From contig JALCCG010000177.1 of NCBI GenBank assembly GCA_023212695.1, forward strand, positions 1 to 44,701: 44,701 nucleotides of DNA, in the 5' to 3' direction. The stretch comes from Sporisorium sorghi (lineage: Eukaryota > Basidiomycota > Ustilaginomycetes > Ustilaginales > Ustilaginaceae). Shown here piece after piece: positions 1 to 11,175 of the stretch (positions are counted from its first letter, which is position 1; every line of letters begins with the position of its first letter). The notes below the pieces were generated by a model. The model was not told the origin of the DNA and searched no databases. It saw nothing but the letters and a program-made list of their open reading frames with translations. A program made the position numbers and the translations under genes.

Positions 1-1275
1 CTATACGACATCATCAGAGCATACCACATTGCTGCTGGATGAGGTGGCCACAGCAGTTAGTCGGCTTCAAAGGGAACAGCTCATTAACTTCAAGCTCATT
101 TGAGTTCATAAATTACCACAGCGTATTTGCAAGCCTGGTGACTTTGAAAGTAAGCTGGTTTTACCCGTGAGCTTCAAAGCCAGGCGCACGACTGCTGACA
201 TCATTCTCAATGTCTACTATTCCATTTCCATTGCTGGTTAGGTGTATTCTGGTATCTACAGTGTTCTTCCTTTGTCAACAGCACCAACAGGTTTGGACTG
301 AAATATCATCAGATTCAGCTCTATAAGCACACCCAGTGTCAAAACATGAAGAGACAGCTTTGCCCTTCAATTGCCTTGTCAATTTGAACTATCTTGATGT
401 AGTCTATCAATGACAGCAACACCTACAAGTTGACCATCTAAAACATCACATTCCACAACAGAGATCACTAGGGTGTCATGGATCATGTTGGGATGGGTTG
501 ATTGCAGAGGGATTGGGAGGTTTGTCAAGTGCATGCAGGGTGTTCTAGGAACAGTCTGAGATTTCCACCTACAGGTGTGAGTAGAGAAAATACAATCGAC
601 AAGCTAAGATGAGGAGGAGCTGATGGTGGTTGACACTGGGTGGGTGTCAACAGCATGACAAAGGGCCAAGAACAAATGCTCGCCTCAGTGTCGATGCTTA
701 GCGACAAGCCTGCAAGTGCGACATGACAACCTGGGTCCACACCCTGGGCCTCATGGGTGCCTGCCACTGCCCGCTGTACAGCAAGGATCTGAAGATGGCC
801 CCCAAGGTTGCGTGTACACTGCCCGGATGCTGCCTGAATGCCTAAAGCAGAGAAGGTCTGCAACATGCAGATGGCAACTCACACAATCGACTTGCACTCT
901 ATACCATTTTTGTCAGTCACCACAACAAACAACCGCTGCAGCAGGAACACACCACACCTGGCACTTGTTACAAGGCTAAACCTTAAAGCATCAGTGGGTC
1001 TCCTGACTCCCAGAAGTGGGCATCAAGGACCCAGAGTTGTCAGCATGTGCACTGAGAAGGGGGTAGGCCAGTATTAGAAAAGTGTGGAGACTCTTGCAGC
1101 CACCCATTGTCAGGACATCAATTGCATTTTACTCTACACTGCCTAGTGGGAGGGAATCCAAGACCTGCTCATTGAGTTCCAAGACATTTATCCTGTGTGG
1201 CTGGCAATGTCCTGGACCCCAAGCATCTGGTAATTGCCCTTGGCCTCCACCAACTCCCAACTGCACATTCATCAG
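1..1275. other. CpG-depleted decayed block, probably an old mobile element
   Basis: No convincing gene is visible; short ORFs on both strands carry no recognisable motif. By hand I count only 16 CpG dinucleotides in about 1275 bases, with stretches of roughly 400 bases (190-597) and 350 bases (935-1289) containing none, while TpG and CpA are abundant. The sequence right of about 1310 and the rest of the window are CpG-rich. This pattern fits methylation or RIP-like C-to-T decay of a repeat. That it was a transposon is inference, because I cannot name a family. The block is cut by the window start. Confidence 0.55.
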
Positions 1276-1340
1276 GGCTAGTCTGTCTCGCAGCCTCAAG
1301 TACCTGGACTGTCGTCCCAAGCCGGCGCCACCTCGAGGTC
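1276..1340 (+). repeat. Dispersed repeat, copy 1
   Basis: These 65 bases match 6350-6414 at about 55 of 65 positions without gaps, and nine of the ten differences are transitions. The copy lies at the right border of the CpG-poor block. Weaker similarity may continue to about 1440 with indels. In one frame both copies encode a peptide of the type LSR-x-LE/KYL-x-CR-x-K-x-APP, so the repeat probably comes from a coding part of an element. Confidence 0.7.
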
Positions 1341-2003
1341 ACGTTTGTGTGCATCAGATGCGCTTCACCGGCCGTCGCCCGCACATGGCAGTGACCCACC
1401 AGGAGCACGAGAATGACCCAACAACGCCGTGAGCAGTTTGTCGCTTGCGGTGTTGCTCACTGAAGCTTCAAGCGATGTCTATGAGCCTTTCGTGAGCTTT
1501 CCTGCTGAGCAACACGTTCTCCCTGCCCAGGCCTGTTCCTTTACCGGCTAGGAGCGTAACGCTACCTGTACCGGACCGGAAGCTCGGGCTTGCTTGGCAC
1601 TGGCTCCCAAGACCGCCACTGCGACAAGAGGGGGGGGGGGGCGGCCGCTCCCACTCCTCTCTGCTTCAAAACAAAAGTCCAGAGCGGCGAGAGCGCAGCT
1701 GTGCCGCTACAGGGCGATGACCGATCCTTCATGGATCTTGCCGATGAAGACAGCGCCAGGAGTGGTGCAAGAGTGAGAGGGGACGGGTAGACTGGATCCA
1801 GCGATGGTAGCTGGAGCAGCAAAAGCGTGACATCATGATCTCGTCGCCCGGGAGGGAGAGCGCCACGAACGCGCGTTTATCAAGCTCAGTCTTTCACAAG
1901 GCCACGAAGTTCGTCGCTGAACTGGTTGCAGTACAATGGTATCTTAGTTGAACAAAAGTATCTACATGACATCGCCAGGGACGGCTGGAGAAGCGAATCT
2001 CGA
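1341..2003. other. Intergenic, 3' side of the MFS transporter
   Basis: No gene is seen. The stretch holds a 10-bp perfect inverted repeat (1450-1459 against 1506-1515, GTGTTGCTCA/TGAGCAACAC) enclosing the palindrome TGAAGCTTCA at 1461-1470, and a run of G at about 1631-1641. The region beyond about 1890 probably contains the transporter's 3' UTR. Confidence 0.4.
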
Positions 2004-3701
2004 TCAGAGCGCACTCTTGCCGCGCGACTCGAGCGGGATGAAGAACGAGAGCACGCCCGAGAAGAGGAACAGCGAGGCTGCCACGTACAGAGGCGCGGTA
2101 CCGCCTGCGTAGATGCCGATGATGGGCGCCATGGCACCAAAGATACGGTTGAGCGCAGCAGCGATGCCGTCGCCAGTTCCACGGTGCGGAGCGGGGAGCA
2201 CTTCGGGCGTGATGCAGTAGAGGACGCCGTACATGATGTTCTGCACCACCGCAGCAGCGCAGTTGAAGCCCAGAACGGCGCCTTCGTTCTTGGCCGTGGT
2301 GAACAGGAAGAGGAAGACGCCGGTCAAAAGGGTACCGATTCCAAGGGCGCCGCGACGACCGGAGCGAGGAAGCTCGACCATCCACGCAGCGATGATGGAA
2401 CCAGGAACACCGCAGATCGAAATAATGGCGTAGTTGCGGTAGGTGGTGTCGACGGAAGAGGTGTCGGTGACGCCTTGGGCCTGCGAGAGGTAGATGGGCA
2501 GGAAGGCGTTGTAGAGCGGGTAGGCAAGACCGATGAGCGCCCAGAGGATCCAGAGGATGGTGGTGGTCATGGCCATCTTGTAGCCGTAGAAGAGCGGCTT
2601 GACGTGCGAGAGGTCCGGAGTGATGGAGACGTTCTTGAGATCGCGCAGCATGCGGCCGGGAGCGCTGACGAGACCCTTGAGACCCGTGGGTTCGTCCTTA
2701 GTCTCAGCAGCGTCCATGTCGGTATCCTGGCCAGCGGCAGAGCGGAAGATCTCGACCGAGATGACATCGTCGCCGAGCGGCTTGCCGTTCCTGCGAGCGA
2801 TCTCCTTGAGCACAGCGACCGCCTCGGCGTCCATACCCTTGGAGAGGTAGTACTTGGGCGACTCGGGCAGGCGGAAGACAAAGAATCGCGCAATGAACAT
2901 AACGAACGTCAGCGCACCGAGCGTGTAGAACGTGTAGCGCCAGCCCATGTTGCGCGAGACGTCGCATGGGACGGTGCCAACACCAGGCGTGTTGGTCTCG
3001 TTGCCGTCGCACGAGTAGTTGGCGATAAAGGCCCATGCAACCAGCGAAGCGAGCAGCTGGCCGAGCGACCAGAAGACCGAGAGGAGCGTGAGCAGGTACT
3101 GCTTGTTGGCAGGAATGAACTCGAGGAACATCATCCCATCGACGGGCAGGTTGCCGCCGAGACCGAAACCGAGCGCTGCCAGGAGACCACCGAGACCGAC
3201 AAAGTTGGGAGCGCCACCAGCAGCGATACCAAAGATACCAGCAATGCAGAGCGTAATGTTGAACGAGGGACGACGACCAATGACATCGGCGAGGATGCCC
3301 CAGATGGCAGCACCGCAGATGAGACCACAGTAGAGCGCAAAGGTCATCCAGCGAATGTTGCTCTGGATGTTGAATTCACGCGAGACCTGGGGCAAGATGA
3401 TGGCAACACCTTGGAGCCAGAGGTTGTCGGCCATCCAGCCCCAGCCAGAGAGCAAGAAGAGCTGCCACTGGACCTTGCCCATGCCGATGTGTTCGTTGAG
3501 CACCTTGTTGAGGATGTAGACCTTGCGCTCGTACATGTCGTCGACGGACCTGCCATCGGGGCGGGCGATGTCTTCCGAGTCTGGGCTGAGCTGCTTTTCG
3601 AGCTGGCCGGGGTTGGCAGCCTTGACGTGCTGGTTGGTCTCGTCGCCCTTGACGTCGTTGTCGAGGCCGGTGTGAACCTCTTGCACCTTGGTGTTCTCCA
3701 T
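2004..3701 (-). CDS. MFS transporter, sugar-porter/SV2-like
   Basis: Intronless gene encoding 565 aa, a normal length for a 12-helix major facilitator superfamily permease of the plasma membrane or an organelle. About 80 hydrophilic N-terminal residues precede the first helix, which carries the motif GWGWMADNLW (residues 86-95) typical of SV2-like and related proton-coupled carriers. The loop 2-3 signature ADVIGRR is at about residues 138-144, and a sugar-porter PESP motif (RLPESPKYYL) follows helix 6 before the cytoplasmic loop. Helices continue to a hydrophilic tail (PLESRGKSAL). The start ATG at 3701 is the first in frame. The substrate cannot be inferred; sugars, organic anions and phosphate are all possible for this fold. 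The long open frame on the opposite strand is a codon-usage shadow. Confidence 0.88.
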   Translation of the reverse strand: MENTKVQEVHTGLDNDVKGDETNQHVKAANPGQLEKQLSPDSEDIARPDGRSVDDMYERKVYILNKVLNEHIGMGKVQWQLFLLSGWGWMADNLWLQGVAIILPQVSREFNIQSNIRWMTFALYCGLICGAAIWGILADVIGRRPSFNITLCIAGIFGIAAGGAPNFVGLGGLLAALGFGLGGNLPVDGMMFLEFIPANKQYLLTLLSVFWSLGQLLASLVAWAFIANYSCDGNETNTPGVGTVPCDVSRNMGWRYTFYTLGALTFVMFIARFFVFRLPESPKYYLSKGMDAEAVAVLKEIARRNGKPLGDDVISVEIFRSAAGQDTDMDAAETKDEPTGLKGLVSAPGRMLRDLKNVSITPDLSHVKPLFYGYKMAMTTTILWILWALIGLAYPLYNAFLPIYLSQAQGVTDTSSVDTTYRNYAIISICGVPGSIIAAWMVELPRSGRRGALGIGTLLTGVFLFLFTTAKNEGAVLGFNCAAAVVQNIMYGVLYCITPEVLPAPHRGTGDGIAAALNRIFGAMAPIIGIYAGGTAPLYVAASLFLFSGVLSFFIPLESRGKSAL

Positions 3702-5400
3702 CTTGACGAAGGCAGTGGGTACTGCGAGGCGCGGAGAGGGAGAGGAGGAAGGGAGGGAGGATGAGATGGCTCTTGAGGCACGCTTGAGGAGATCGCCGTG
3801 CGTCGAAGAGGGGCAGTGACGAGGATTGCAGGAAGGAGGTGTGGCGAATAGGTGAAGGAAGAGAAGATGGAGGAGGAACGCGGACGGGCAAGTATTTGAG
3901 GCAGAAGCTCAAGGCGGTCGTGTGGCGGCGTGCTCAAACAAAAGAATGGAATGAAGACGTGGGCTGAAAAAGACCGGTGACCGAAAGGAACGGTTGCGGA
4001 GCTGGTGTACACCCTGAACAAAGTGGGCGAATGGGCAGATCAAAGCGCAAACAAAGTGTGGCAGCAAAAAGCCTTGTTCATTGCGGATCAAAGCTCAAGG
4101 TCTTTTGACGAGGACAGCCAGGGACGACGCATTACATGTTTTTGCGTACTGTAGGTTGATGTCTAAGCGAGGGAGCGAGAGAGGGAAAGAAAAAAAACGA
4201 ACTGTAGCAAAGAAGGCAACACATGGCACACCGACCAAGTGCTGTGAATCGTGAGCACGAATGCCAAGCGACAGCCGAGACGGAGTCAGTAGAGGGCACT
4301 GATAGCGAATAGGACATCTCGGTGCACATTCTGGCAGGTCGCCGCGCGCGACAATGGAGATCAAAACTTTGAATGACCACCACTCTCACCCGCGTGCCCA
4401 ACGTGACCGCGGCCAAGCACGCGAGGGCGGTAACTGTGCGGGCAGCAGGGCAACAGGGCAGGGACACGGTGAGTTAAGCGAGGTTTGCTCTGGCTCTCTG
4501 GCCTGATGACGGCGAGAGACAGCTTGAGACGCAGGCGGACAGGTCTCAACCGCAATTAACTTAGCCGGTACAAAGGCCGCCCGAGGAGTCGAAGCAGGGG
4601 CAGCAGCAGACAGAGCAGACAGAGCAGACAGACAGGCAGTCTTACACCTGCAGCCTCGATGAGCGGTCTGCGAAATAGGCGGCTAGATGACGCCTCTTTG
4701 CTGTGCTTGGCAGCTTGCCCCCAGTGAGTCGGATAATCTCCTTTTGAGATGGCTCCTCTCGTCACTTGTCTGTCGGAACTCGATGAGCTAGTCCGGTGCA
4801 CAAGCTCATATCATGATATTGACATATAGCAATCATTGCGATGACACATGTTCATGATGGCGATGATAGTCTACGAGCGTCGAGAAGTGTCAAGTCGATT
4901 CACAGGAGGAGGAAAGGAAAAAAAAAAAAAAAAAAAAAAAAAAAAGAAAAAGCCGATGAAGGTTCATTTCTCGAACTGCAGCGCTGCAGCACTGCAGCAA
5001 CAGTATGTCCCCTCAAAAAGAAATGTCGGAGAAAAAACTCGAGTTGAGTTTCGGTTCTTGAAAAAGAGGGGACTCACAACCGAAACGAGGGGGGCTCTGT
5101 CTGCAAACCCTCCATCGCCGAGAACAGCGACGAGACACTCCTACCAAACAGGTTCGTTGCATGCTCACCGGTTCGGACAGTCGACTTCCGGTGTCTAAGA
5201 AAGACACGATTGGTGAAGCAAGATGCGATCACGTTTGTCGCGTGGCTGTCTGCTTCCGTACCTTGATCGCTCGCTGTCTCGCGAAGAGAGGATCGATTCT
5301 TGAACAACTCCGAGGAATGAGGCTCATGGCAGCCGTGGCACGTTCAACTCAGGCAGTGAGCAATCCAGAGCCAATTGTGGGGTAAAGTTAGCAGTGAGGA
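3702..5400. other. Gene-poor upstream region of the MFS transporter
   Basis: No supported gene. The proximal part (to about 4100) should hold the transporter promoter and 5' UTR. Features seen are a short CAGACAGAG repeat near 4598-4632 and a 28-base A tract at 4918-4945. The largest ORFs here are under 120 codons apart from a shadow of the transporter, and have no recognisable domain. Confidence 0.4.
4918..4945. repeat. Poly(dA:dT) tract, 28 bp
   Basis: Uninterrupted run of A on the plus strand, so T in the direction of transcription of the MFS gene whose start lies 1.2 kb away. Confidence 0.9.
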
Positions 5401-6349
5401 CCCTGCGATCAGCAGGGTTGCACGCAAACAAGGCACGACGCATGGCATCTTAGAACCCTGATGAAGCGTTTGACTGATCTGAACGTACGCTTCAATTCAC
5501 AGTTCTCGACGGCTTCGTTCAGTGTCATCCGACGTTTTAGGTCGAAATTCAAGTTGGGAACGAGCAATGGGCGCAGCATCATCACGCTTCGTCTGCAGTC
5601 CTTCTGGAAAGGTACCGCCGCAAGCGCTCGGCGTACGACAAGACCTGTGAGGGAGAAACAGAAAACAGCCAAGACCGAAAGGACGGCGGGTTTCAGAGTC
5701 CGCTTCGACAGTAGGATCACGCGAAAAGGCAGTGTGCAGCTTGTTCCTTGGTGCTGAAGCTTCAACGCCTGTGTACTTGAAGTACTGCTCGCCAGTACGC
5801 TACCTGACAGCGACAACACCTGTGAAAGCGGTGCCGAACAAGTGGAAGCGGAGGCTGCTGGCGCTGTCAGGCCAGCCGGGGAGCTTGATCAGGCTTGCGA
5901 TAAAGTCGATCGTTCCCATCGTGTGCGCCCAGAGCGTTCAGCAACATGTTCTCCCCGGCCGAACGTTTCGATGACGGGAAAAGGGGGCGGGGGTTGAGCG
6001 GCGTGGGTGAAGAACTTGGTCCCGGGCCAAAGGACCGCGTTTGGCGGGCAAGACGCTTGGTGCAGGCAAGGTGGTGACTTTGGACGGTGCGAAGAAGCAG
6101 GAGTGCTCGAAGCGATTGTTGCTGCTGACTCGCGCGTACATCTACTCAAATCTGCTTCGAACCAGGGTGGCAAATGTGCAAGAACTTGACGAGAGAGCTT
6201 GGCGTCGGACGCATGTGCAGTGCCACCCATCCCGGGCTCGCGCATCTCTCTTCACTGGCCAGCTTCAATCAGTCTACAGGTCGACACCGAGTGGGTCTAC
6301 AACAGCGGAAGTAACAGGAGCGTTCTATATACGATGCTGGTATTCTTGA

Positions 6350-6414
6350 GGCTGGTCTGTCTCGCGACCTCGAACACCTGAACTGTCGTCGCAAGTCGGC
6401 GCCACCTCAAGGTC
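6350..6414 (+). repeat. Dispersed repeat, copy 2
   Basis: About 85 percent identical to 1276-1340 over 65 gap-free bases. It is embedded in the coding-like frame of the gag/ORF1-like relic, which continues downstream about 65 codons to the stop near 6607. Confidence 0.7.
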
Positions 6415-6855
6415 TCCTCCGCCTTCGGTCTCTGCTTGAGGCCAACTGGGCTCCATTCGACTTTGCTGTCCGCTACACGTCATCGTTGGCTCCACGTGTA
6501 GTCAAGACAGAAGAACAAGAGACGCCCGAACAGCGCTCCCTCGTTGGATCGCTCAACCGTCCGGACTTGCTTCTCCAAGCGCACACCTTCGTTCTTCGCG
6601 GTCAATGAATCAAGGATGGCGACGATCTCTAACGCAATCTTGTCGTAGCTGACGCTGCCGCGACCGATTCAGCTGAAGGGACTCAGCAAGATTTCTGTTG
6701 TCATCACGGACGACATTTCGTTCGCATCGCCAAAGGGCGCCGCATCGATGCTGGCAAAGGTCGTGCTGGTGGCTGCTGAAAGCGCTTCTTCTTCCCTCTA
6801 AAAGAAGTATAGCGCTCCACTCGAGGCACACACGACCGCTTCGCTCGCCCTCAGC

Positions 6856-6897
6856 TGCGATGAATGCAGTGGTCTGGGACACATTCAGGACAAGTGT
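6856..6897 (+). other. CCHC zinc-knuckle remnant
   Basis: Fourteen codons encode CDECSGLGHIQDKC, an exact CX2CX4HX4C retroviral-type knuckle. The frame stops two codons later (GAC TAA), so it is not part of an intact protein. Confidence 0.7.
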
Positions 6898-7120
6898 GAC
6901 TAAGCTCGGAAGTGCTTCCGCTCGCAGTGTCTTACTTGGTTGGAGGATCCAGCGCTGGATCACAGGACATCCAAATCTTTCCCGTTGAGGACTTGTCTCA
7001 TCACCTACTTGGTTGCGCGTGACGGCATGATGACTGGCCATGTGTCAAATCAATGTGACCCAAGAGTCAGACGACGACGACGAAAGGCGGAAGCTTCCCG
7101 ATTTGAGTAGTATCGGGCTA

Positions 7121-8037
7121 TCGTGCGATAAAATAGACGCGGTGATTTGCGGGATTGAGACGTGTCGGTGGTGCGGGACGCGCAAACTCGAACAAATCCG
7201 ACGTTTCAATTGGCACGCTGCTGATTGGTTCCGAGTTGCTGCAGCCGACGTTGTCGTCGTCGTCGTCGTCGTCGTAGCTTGAATTCGAAGAGCAGGAGCT
7301 CTTCTCGCGGCTGCAGCTGCCGATCTTGCTCAGAACTTCAGTACAGCACTCTAAACGTTAGCACGAGCTGCATCTACGAGTGCAAATGAGACACAAGGGA
7401 TGACGATGAGACTGTGTGTTGAAGATGGACATCAGTCGGTGAAAGGAGCTTGAAAGCTGTTCGTTCTAGATGCGGGGATGCCCCTCACGCTCCTCCCGCG
7501 GCTGCTCGGAGAGATCCACAGCAAAGAGTTGTCACACGGCAGCAAGCTCACTGCTAGCTTGAGTTGCTGCACGTCGAGACGATCGTGCTAGTTAACTCGC
7601 TGCTTCTACGATGACAGTCTTGAACGTATACAAGCGTTTTGCATCAATTGTTAAGCTGTTCCTTGGTCTTTGTGCGGGGTAGCAACAAGAAGATGGAGAC
7701 CGAAGAGAGCTTCAGCTTCAGCTTCAGCTTGATATTCAGCGAGATTGATGGTCTCGGTTCTACCGGTCCAGCCAAAGCGGACGCGAAGAGCAAACGAAAT
7801 TACGAGGAATTACACACACAGCTCAGGCACTTGACGAGCGTCGAGTTGGGCCTGTGCGGTCTTTGAAGGCTACAGTAAATTTATTTGAATTGACTCAGGG
7901 CTGGATTGAAAGAGAGAACCTGACTTTTCAATTTCTTTTTCTTTTTCTCGCAAAAGCGAGGCTGTTGATTGGCCCAAGCAAAGCACAGGGTGCGACCAGA
8001 CGCCAGACGCTCGGTCTGCGATTGCCGTTGCTGGCCG

Positions 8038-8075
<38 letters not shown>

Positions 8076-8143
8076 AATCAGCCTCGAAAATTGACCCCCG
8101 CTTGCCCGATGCTCCTCTGTGCTGTGCTCTGTGCTTGTGCTCT

Positions 8144-8182
<39 letters not shown>

Positions 8183-8390
8183 CGTCGCTATCGGCCCTTG
8201 GCGCGCATAGTCGAAAGTGTGTTTGCTGCTCTGCTTTTTCCCCCTTGTTCCACCGCCCTCCGCTGTGCTATCTTTGCCCTTGATCCGCGCCGACTACACC
8301 TTGCCCTCCTTCTTTCACCATCATCTCCTTTCTCCAACTAATCTCTTTCATCTCACAGTGAGAGCAGGCTAGCTGGTATCCTCCAACAAC
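7121..8390. promoter_or_regulatory. Upstream region and 5' leader of aconitase
   Basis: No gene is seen. The region holds a GTC trinucleotide run (about 7249-7276), an AGCTTC hexamer run (about 7710-7730), a CT microsatellite (about 8041-8068) and a 38-base T tract (8145-8182) about 209 nt upstream of the aconitase ATG on its sense strand. Long poly(dA:dT) tracts in fungi commonly keep promoters free of nucleosomes, so this is a plausible core promoter element. The pyrimidine-rich stretch 8183-8390 is a likely 5' UTR. Confidence 0.5.
8145..8182 (+). repeat. Poly(dT) tract, 38 bp
   Basis: Thirty-eight uninterrupted T on the sense strand of aconitase, 209 nt before its start codon; the longest homopolymer in the window. 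Confidence 0.95.
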
Positions 8391-11175
8391 ATGCTTCCTG
8401 TCCGAGCATTGCGATCTTCCTCCCTCCGGGCGGTCTCCAGGGCTCCCCTCGCCCGTGGCTATGCCACCACCGTCGCCGAGGATGCCGCCCCCATCGATCC
8501 TTCCCTTTTCAGCAAGAAGGTCGAGATGTCCGTCGTCGAGAAGGGCAAGGGTTACTATATCAACTACAAGCGCATCGAGGACAACCTCAAGATTGTTCGT
8601 GAGCGGTAAGTTTCTTTTTACACCATCTTGCTTTGCAGAGCTGTTTGCAGAGAGAAACGAGTTTGATCTGCCTTGCTGCGCAACATGCCAGTAGCATCGT
8701 CTCGAAGGCGCGAAAGCCCACGAAAGCTCGCAAAGGATCATATCCTTCTAGCCGGACGATGCAGCGCGCGTTGGACGAGCAGAGTTAGCTCTGAAAGCGC
8801 AAGCTTTCAAGGCTAATATCGAGCCGATGGGCTGATTCCGTCGAGCACATGTTCGCGGAAAGGCTCTCGTCGGATGGCCTTCTTGTGTGGACAGATCCTG
8901 CCCTTTCTCGCGCAACGGTCGCGTACCAGCTTTCCCCACTAAAGAACATACCTGCGAACAATGACACTGACTCTTCTTCTTTCTTGATCTTGCACACAGT
9001 CTCAACCGACCTCTGACCCTCGCCGAAAAGATCGTCTACGGTCACTTGGACAACGCTCACGAGCAGGAGATTGCCCGTGGCAGCTCCTACCTCAAGCTCC
9101 GCCCCGACCGTGTCGCCTGCCAGGATGCCACCGCCCAGATGGCCCTCCTCCAGTTCATGTCCGCCGGTCTCCCCACCGTCGCCGTCCCTGCCACCGTGCA
9201 CTGTGACCACCTTATCGAGGCCCAGGTCGGTGGTGCCAAGGACTTGGCCCGTGCTATCGAGATCAACAAGGAGGTTTACGACTTCCTGGCCACCGCTACC
9301 GCCAAGTACGGCCTCGGCTTCTGGAAGCCCGGCTCCGGTATCATCCACCAGATCATCCTCGAGAACTACGCCTTCCCCGGTGGTCTGATGATCGGTACCG
9401 ACTCGCACACCCCCAACGCCGGTGGTCTCGGCATGATCGCCTGTGGTGTCGGTGGTGCTGACGCCGTCGATGTCATCGCCGACATCCCCTGGGAGCTCAA
9501 GTGCCCCAAGGTCATCGGTGTCGAGCTCAAGGGCAAGATGTCCGGCTGGACCACCCCCAAGGACGTCATCCTCAAGGTCGCCGGCGAGCTCACCGTCAAG
9601 GGTGGTACCGGTGCCATCATCGAGTACAAGGGTCCCGGTGTCGAGTCGCTCTCGTGCACGGGTATGGCCACCATCTGCAACATGGGTGCCGAGATTGGTG
9701 CCACCACCTCCGTCTTCCCCTACAACGAGCGCATGGGCGACTACCTCCGCGCCACCAACCGTTCCGACATTGCCGACCTCGCCAAGGGCTTCCAGCGCAA
9801 CCTCCTCCCCGACTCGGGCGCCGAGTACGACTCGCACCTCGAGATCAACCTCGACACCCTCGAGCCCCACATCAACGGCCCCTTCACCCCCGATCTCGCC
9901 ACCCCTCTCTCCAAGTTTGCCGAGGAGGTCAAGAAGAACGACTGGCCCGAGGAGCTCAAGGTTGCGCTCATCGGCTCGTGCACCAACTCGTCGTACGAGG
10001 ACATGACCCGCTCCGCCTCCATCGCCGAGGAGGCTGCCGCCCACGGCCTCAAGGTCAAGTCGCAGTTCACCGTCACCCCCGGTTCCGAGCAGATCCGTGC
10101 CACCATCGAGCGTGACGGCGTCATGGAGTCGCTCGAGAAGGCCGGCGGTATGGTCCTCGCCAACGCCTGTGGTCCTTGCATCGGTCAGTGGGACCGCAAG
10201 GACGTCAAGAAGGGCGAGAAGAACTCGATCATCACCTCGTACAACCGTAACTTCACTGGCCGTAACGACGCCAACCCTGCCACTCACGCTTTCGTCGCCT
10301 CGCCCGACCTCGTCACCGCCATGGCCTTTGCCGGTCGCCTCACCTTCAACCCCTTGACCGACAGCCTCAAGGGTGCCGATGGCAAGGAGTTCAAGTTCTC
10401 GGCCCCCGCCGGTAAGGAGCTGCCTCCTCGCGGCTACGACCCTGGTAACAACACTTACCAGGCTCCCCCCGAGGACCGCTCCTCCGTCCAGGTCGCCATC
10501 GACCCCAAGTCGGACCGTCTGCAGAAGCTCGAGCCCTTCAAGCCCTGGGACGGCAAGAACCCCACCGACTGCCCCGTCCTCATCAAGGTCAAGGGCAAGT
10601 GCACCACCGACCACATCTCGGCCGGTGGTCCTTGGCTCAAGTACCGCGGCCACCTCGAGAACATTTCCAACAACTGCTACATCGGTGCCATCAACGCTGC
10701 CAACGACAAGGCCAACGAGGTTCAGAACGTTCTCACCGGCGAATGGGGTCCTGTCCCCAAGATTGCGGCGCAGTACCGTGAGCAAGGTAGACCGTGGATC
10801 GTGATCGGCGACGAGAATTTGGGTGAGGGAAGTTCTCGAGAGCACGCCGCTCTTGAGCCCCGCTTCCTCGGCGGGATCGCCGTCATTGCTCGTTCGTTCG
10901 CCCGCATCCACCAGACCAACTTGCGCAAGCAGGGCATGCTCGCCCTCGAGTTTGCCAACCCAGCCGACTACGACAAGGTTCGCCCTGATGATCTGGTTGA
11001 CATCCTCGGCATCACCGAGCTCGCCCCCGGCTCCAAGGTTACGCTCGTCGCCAAGCACAAGGACGGCTCCAAGGACGAGATCCCCCTCACCCACACCATG
11101 AACGAGAACCAGATCTCGTGGTTCCACCACGGCTCCGCCCTCAACAGGATGGCTGCCGCCGCCAAGTCTGCTTAA
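8391..11175 (+). CDS. ACO1: Aconitate hydratase, mitochondrial
   Basis: Interconverts citrate and isocitrate in the TCA cycle in the mitochondrial matrix. There are two exons, 8391-8605 and 9000-11175, joined through a split Arg codon. Donor GTAAG and acceptor CACAG flank a 394-nt intron. The product is 796 aa, the usual size. Residues 1 to about 27 are Arg/Ser/Ala-rich without acids, ending GYATT, a typical mitochondrial presequence. The 4Fe-4S ligands are Cys399 (SCTNSS) and Cys462/Cys465 (ACGPC); the spacing of 63 and 3 residues equals that of mammalian mitochondrial aconitase. [18 protein letters not shown] after the junction confirms the splice. Codons are strongly biased to C-ending forms, as expected for high expression, and this creates a 799-codon antisense shadow ORF. 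The intron is long for this genome and carries a small hairpin. Confidence 0.97.
8793..8810 (+). other. Perfect hairpin with GCAA tetraloop in aconitase intron
   Basis: Seven-base stem TGAAAGC/GCTTTCA closed by GCAA, a GNRA-type loop, in the sense strand of the intron. A function is not established; it may be chance. Confidence 0.35.

Larger units (their letters stand above)
5401..7120 (+). pseudogene. Relic of a retroelement gag/ORF1-like gene
   Basis: The plus strand contains consecutive coding-like fragments in different frames separated by stops and frameshifts, with no complete ORF. A stop-free stretch without ATG covers about 5757-5996. Another runs from about 6312 to 6609, contains the dispersed repeat, and ends with a TGA. 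At 6856-6897 a peptide CDECSGLGHIQDKC fits the CX2CX4HX4C zinc knuckle exactly. In the same frame at 7036-7056 GHVSNQC looks like the second half of another knuckle. CCHC knuckles are typical of Gag or ORF1 proteins of LTR and LINE retroelements, so I infer a dead element fragment. I saw no reverse transcriptase or LTRs, so the class is unresolved, and cellular CCHC proteins remain an alternative. Confidence 0.5.

Noticed and set aside
1926..3764. 612-codon ORF antisense to the MFS transporter
   Set aside because: Shadow of a biased coding sequence; charged low-complexity product without any domain.
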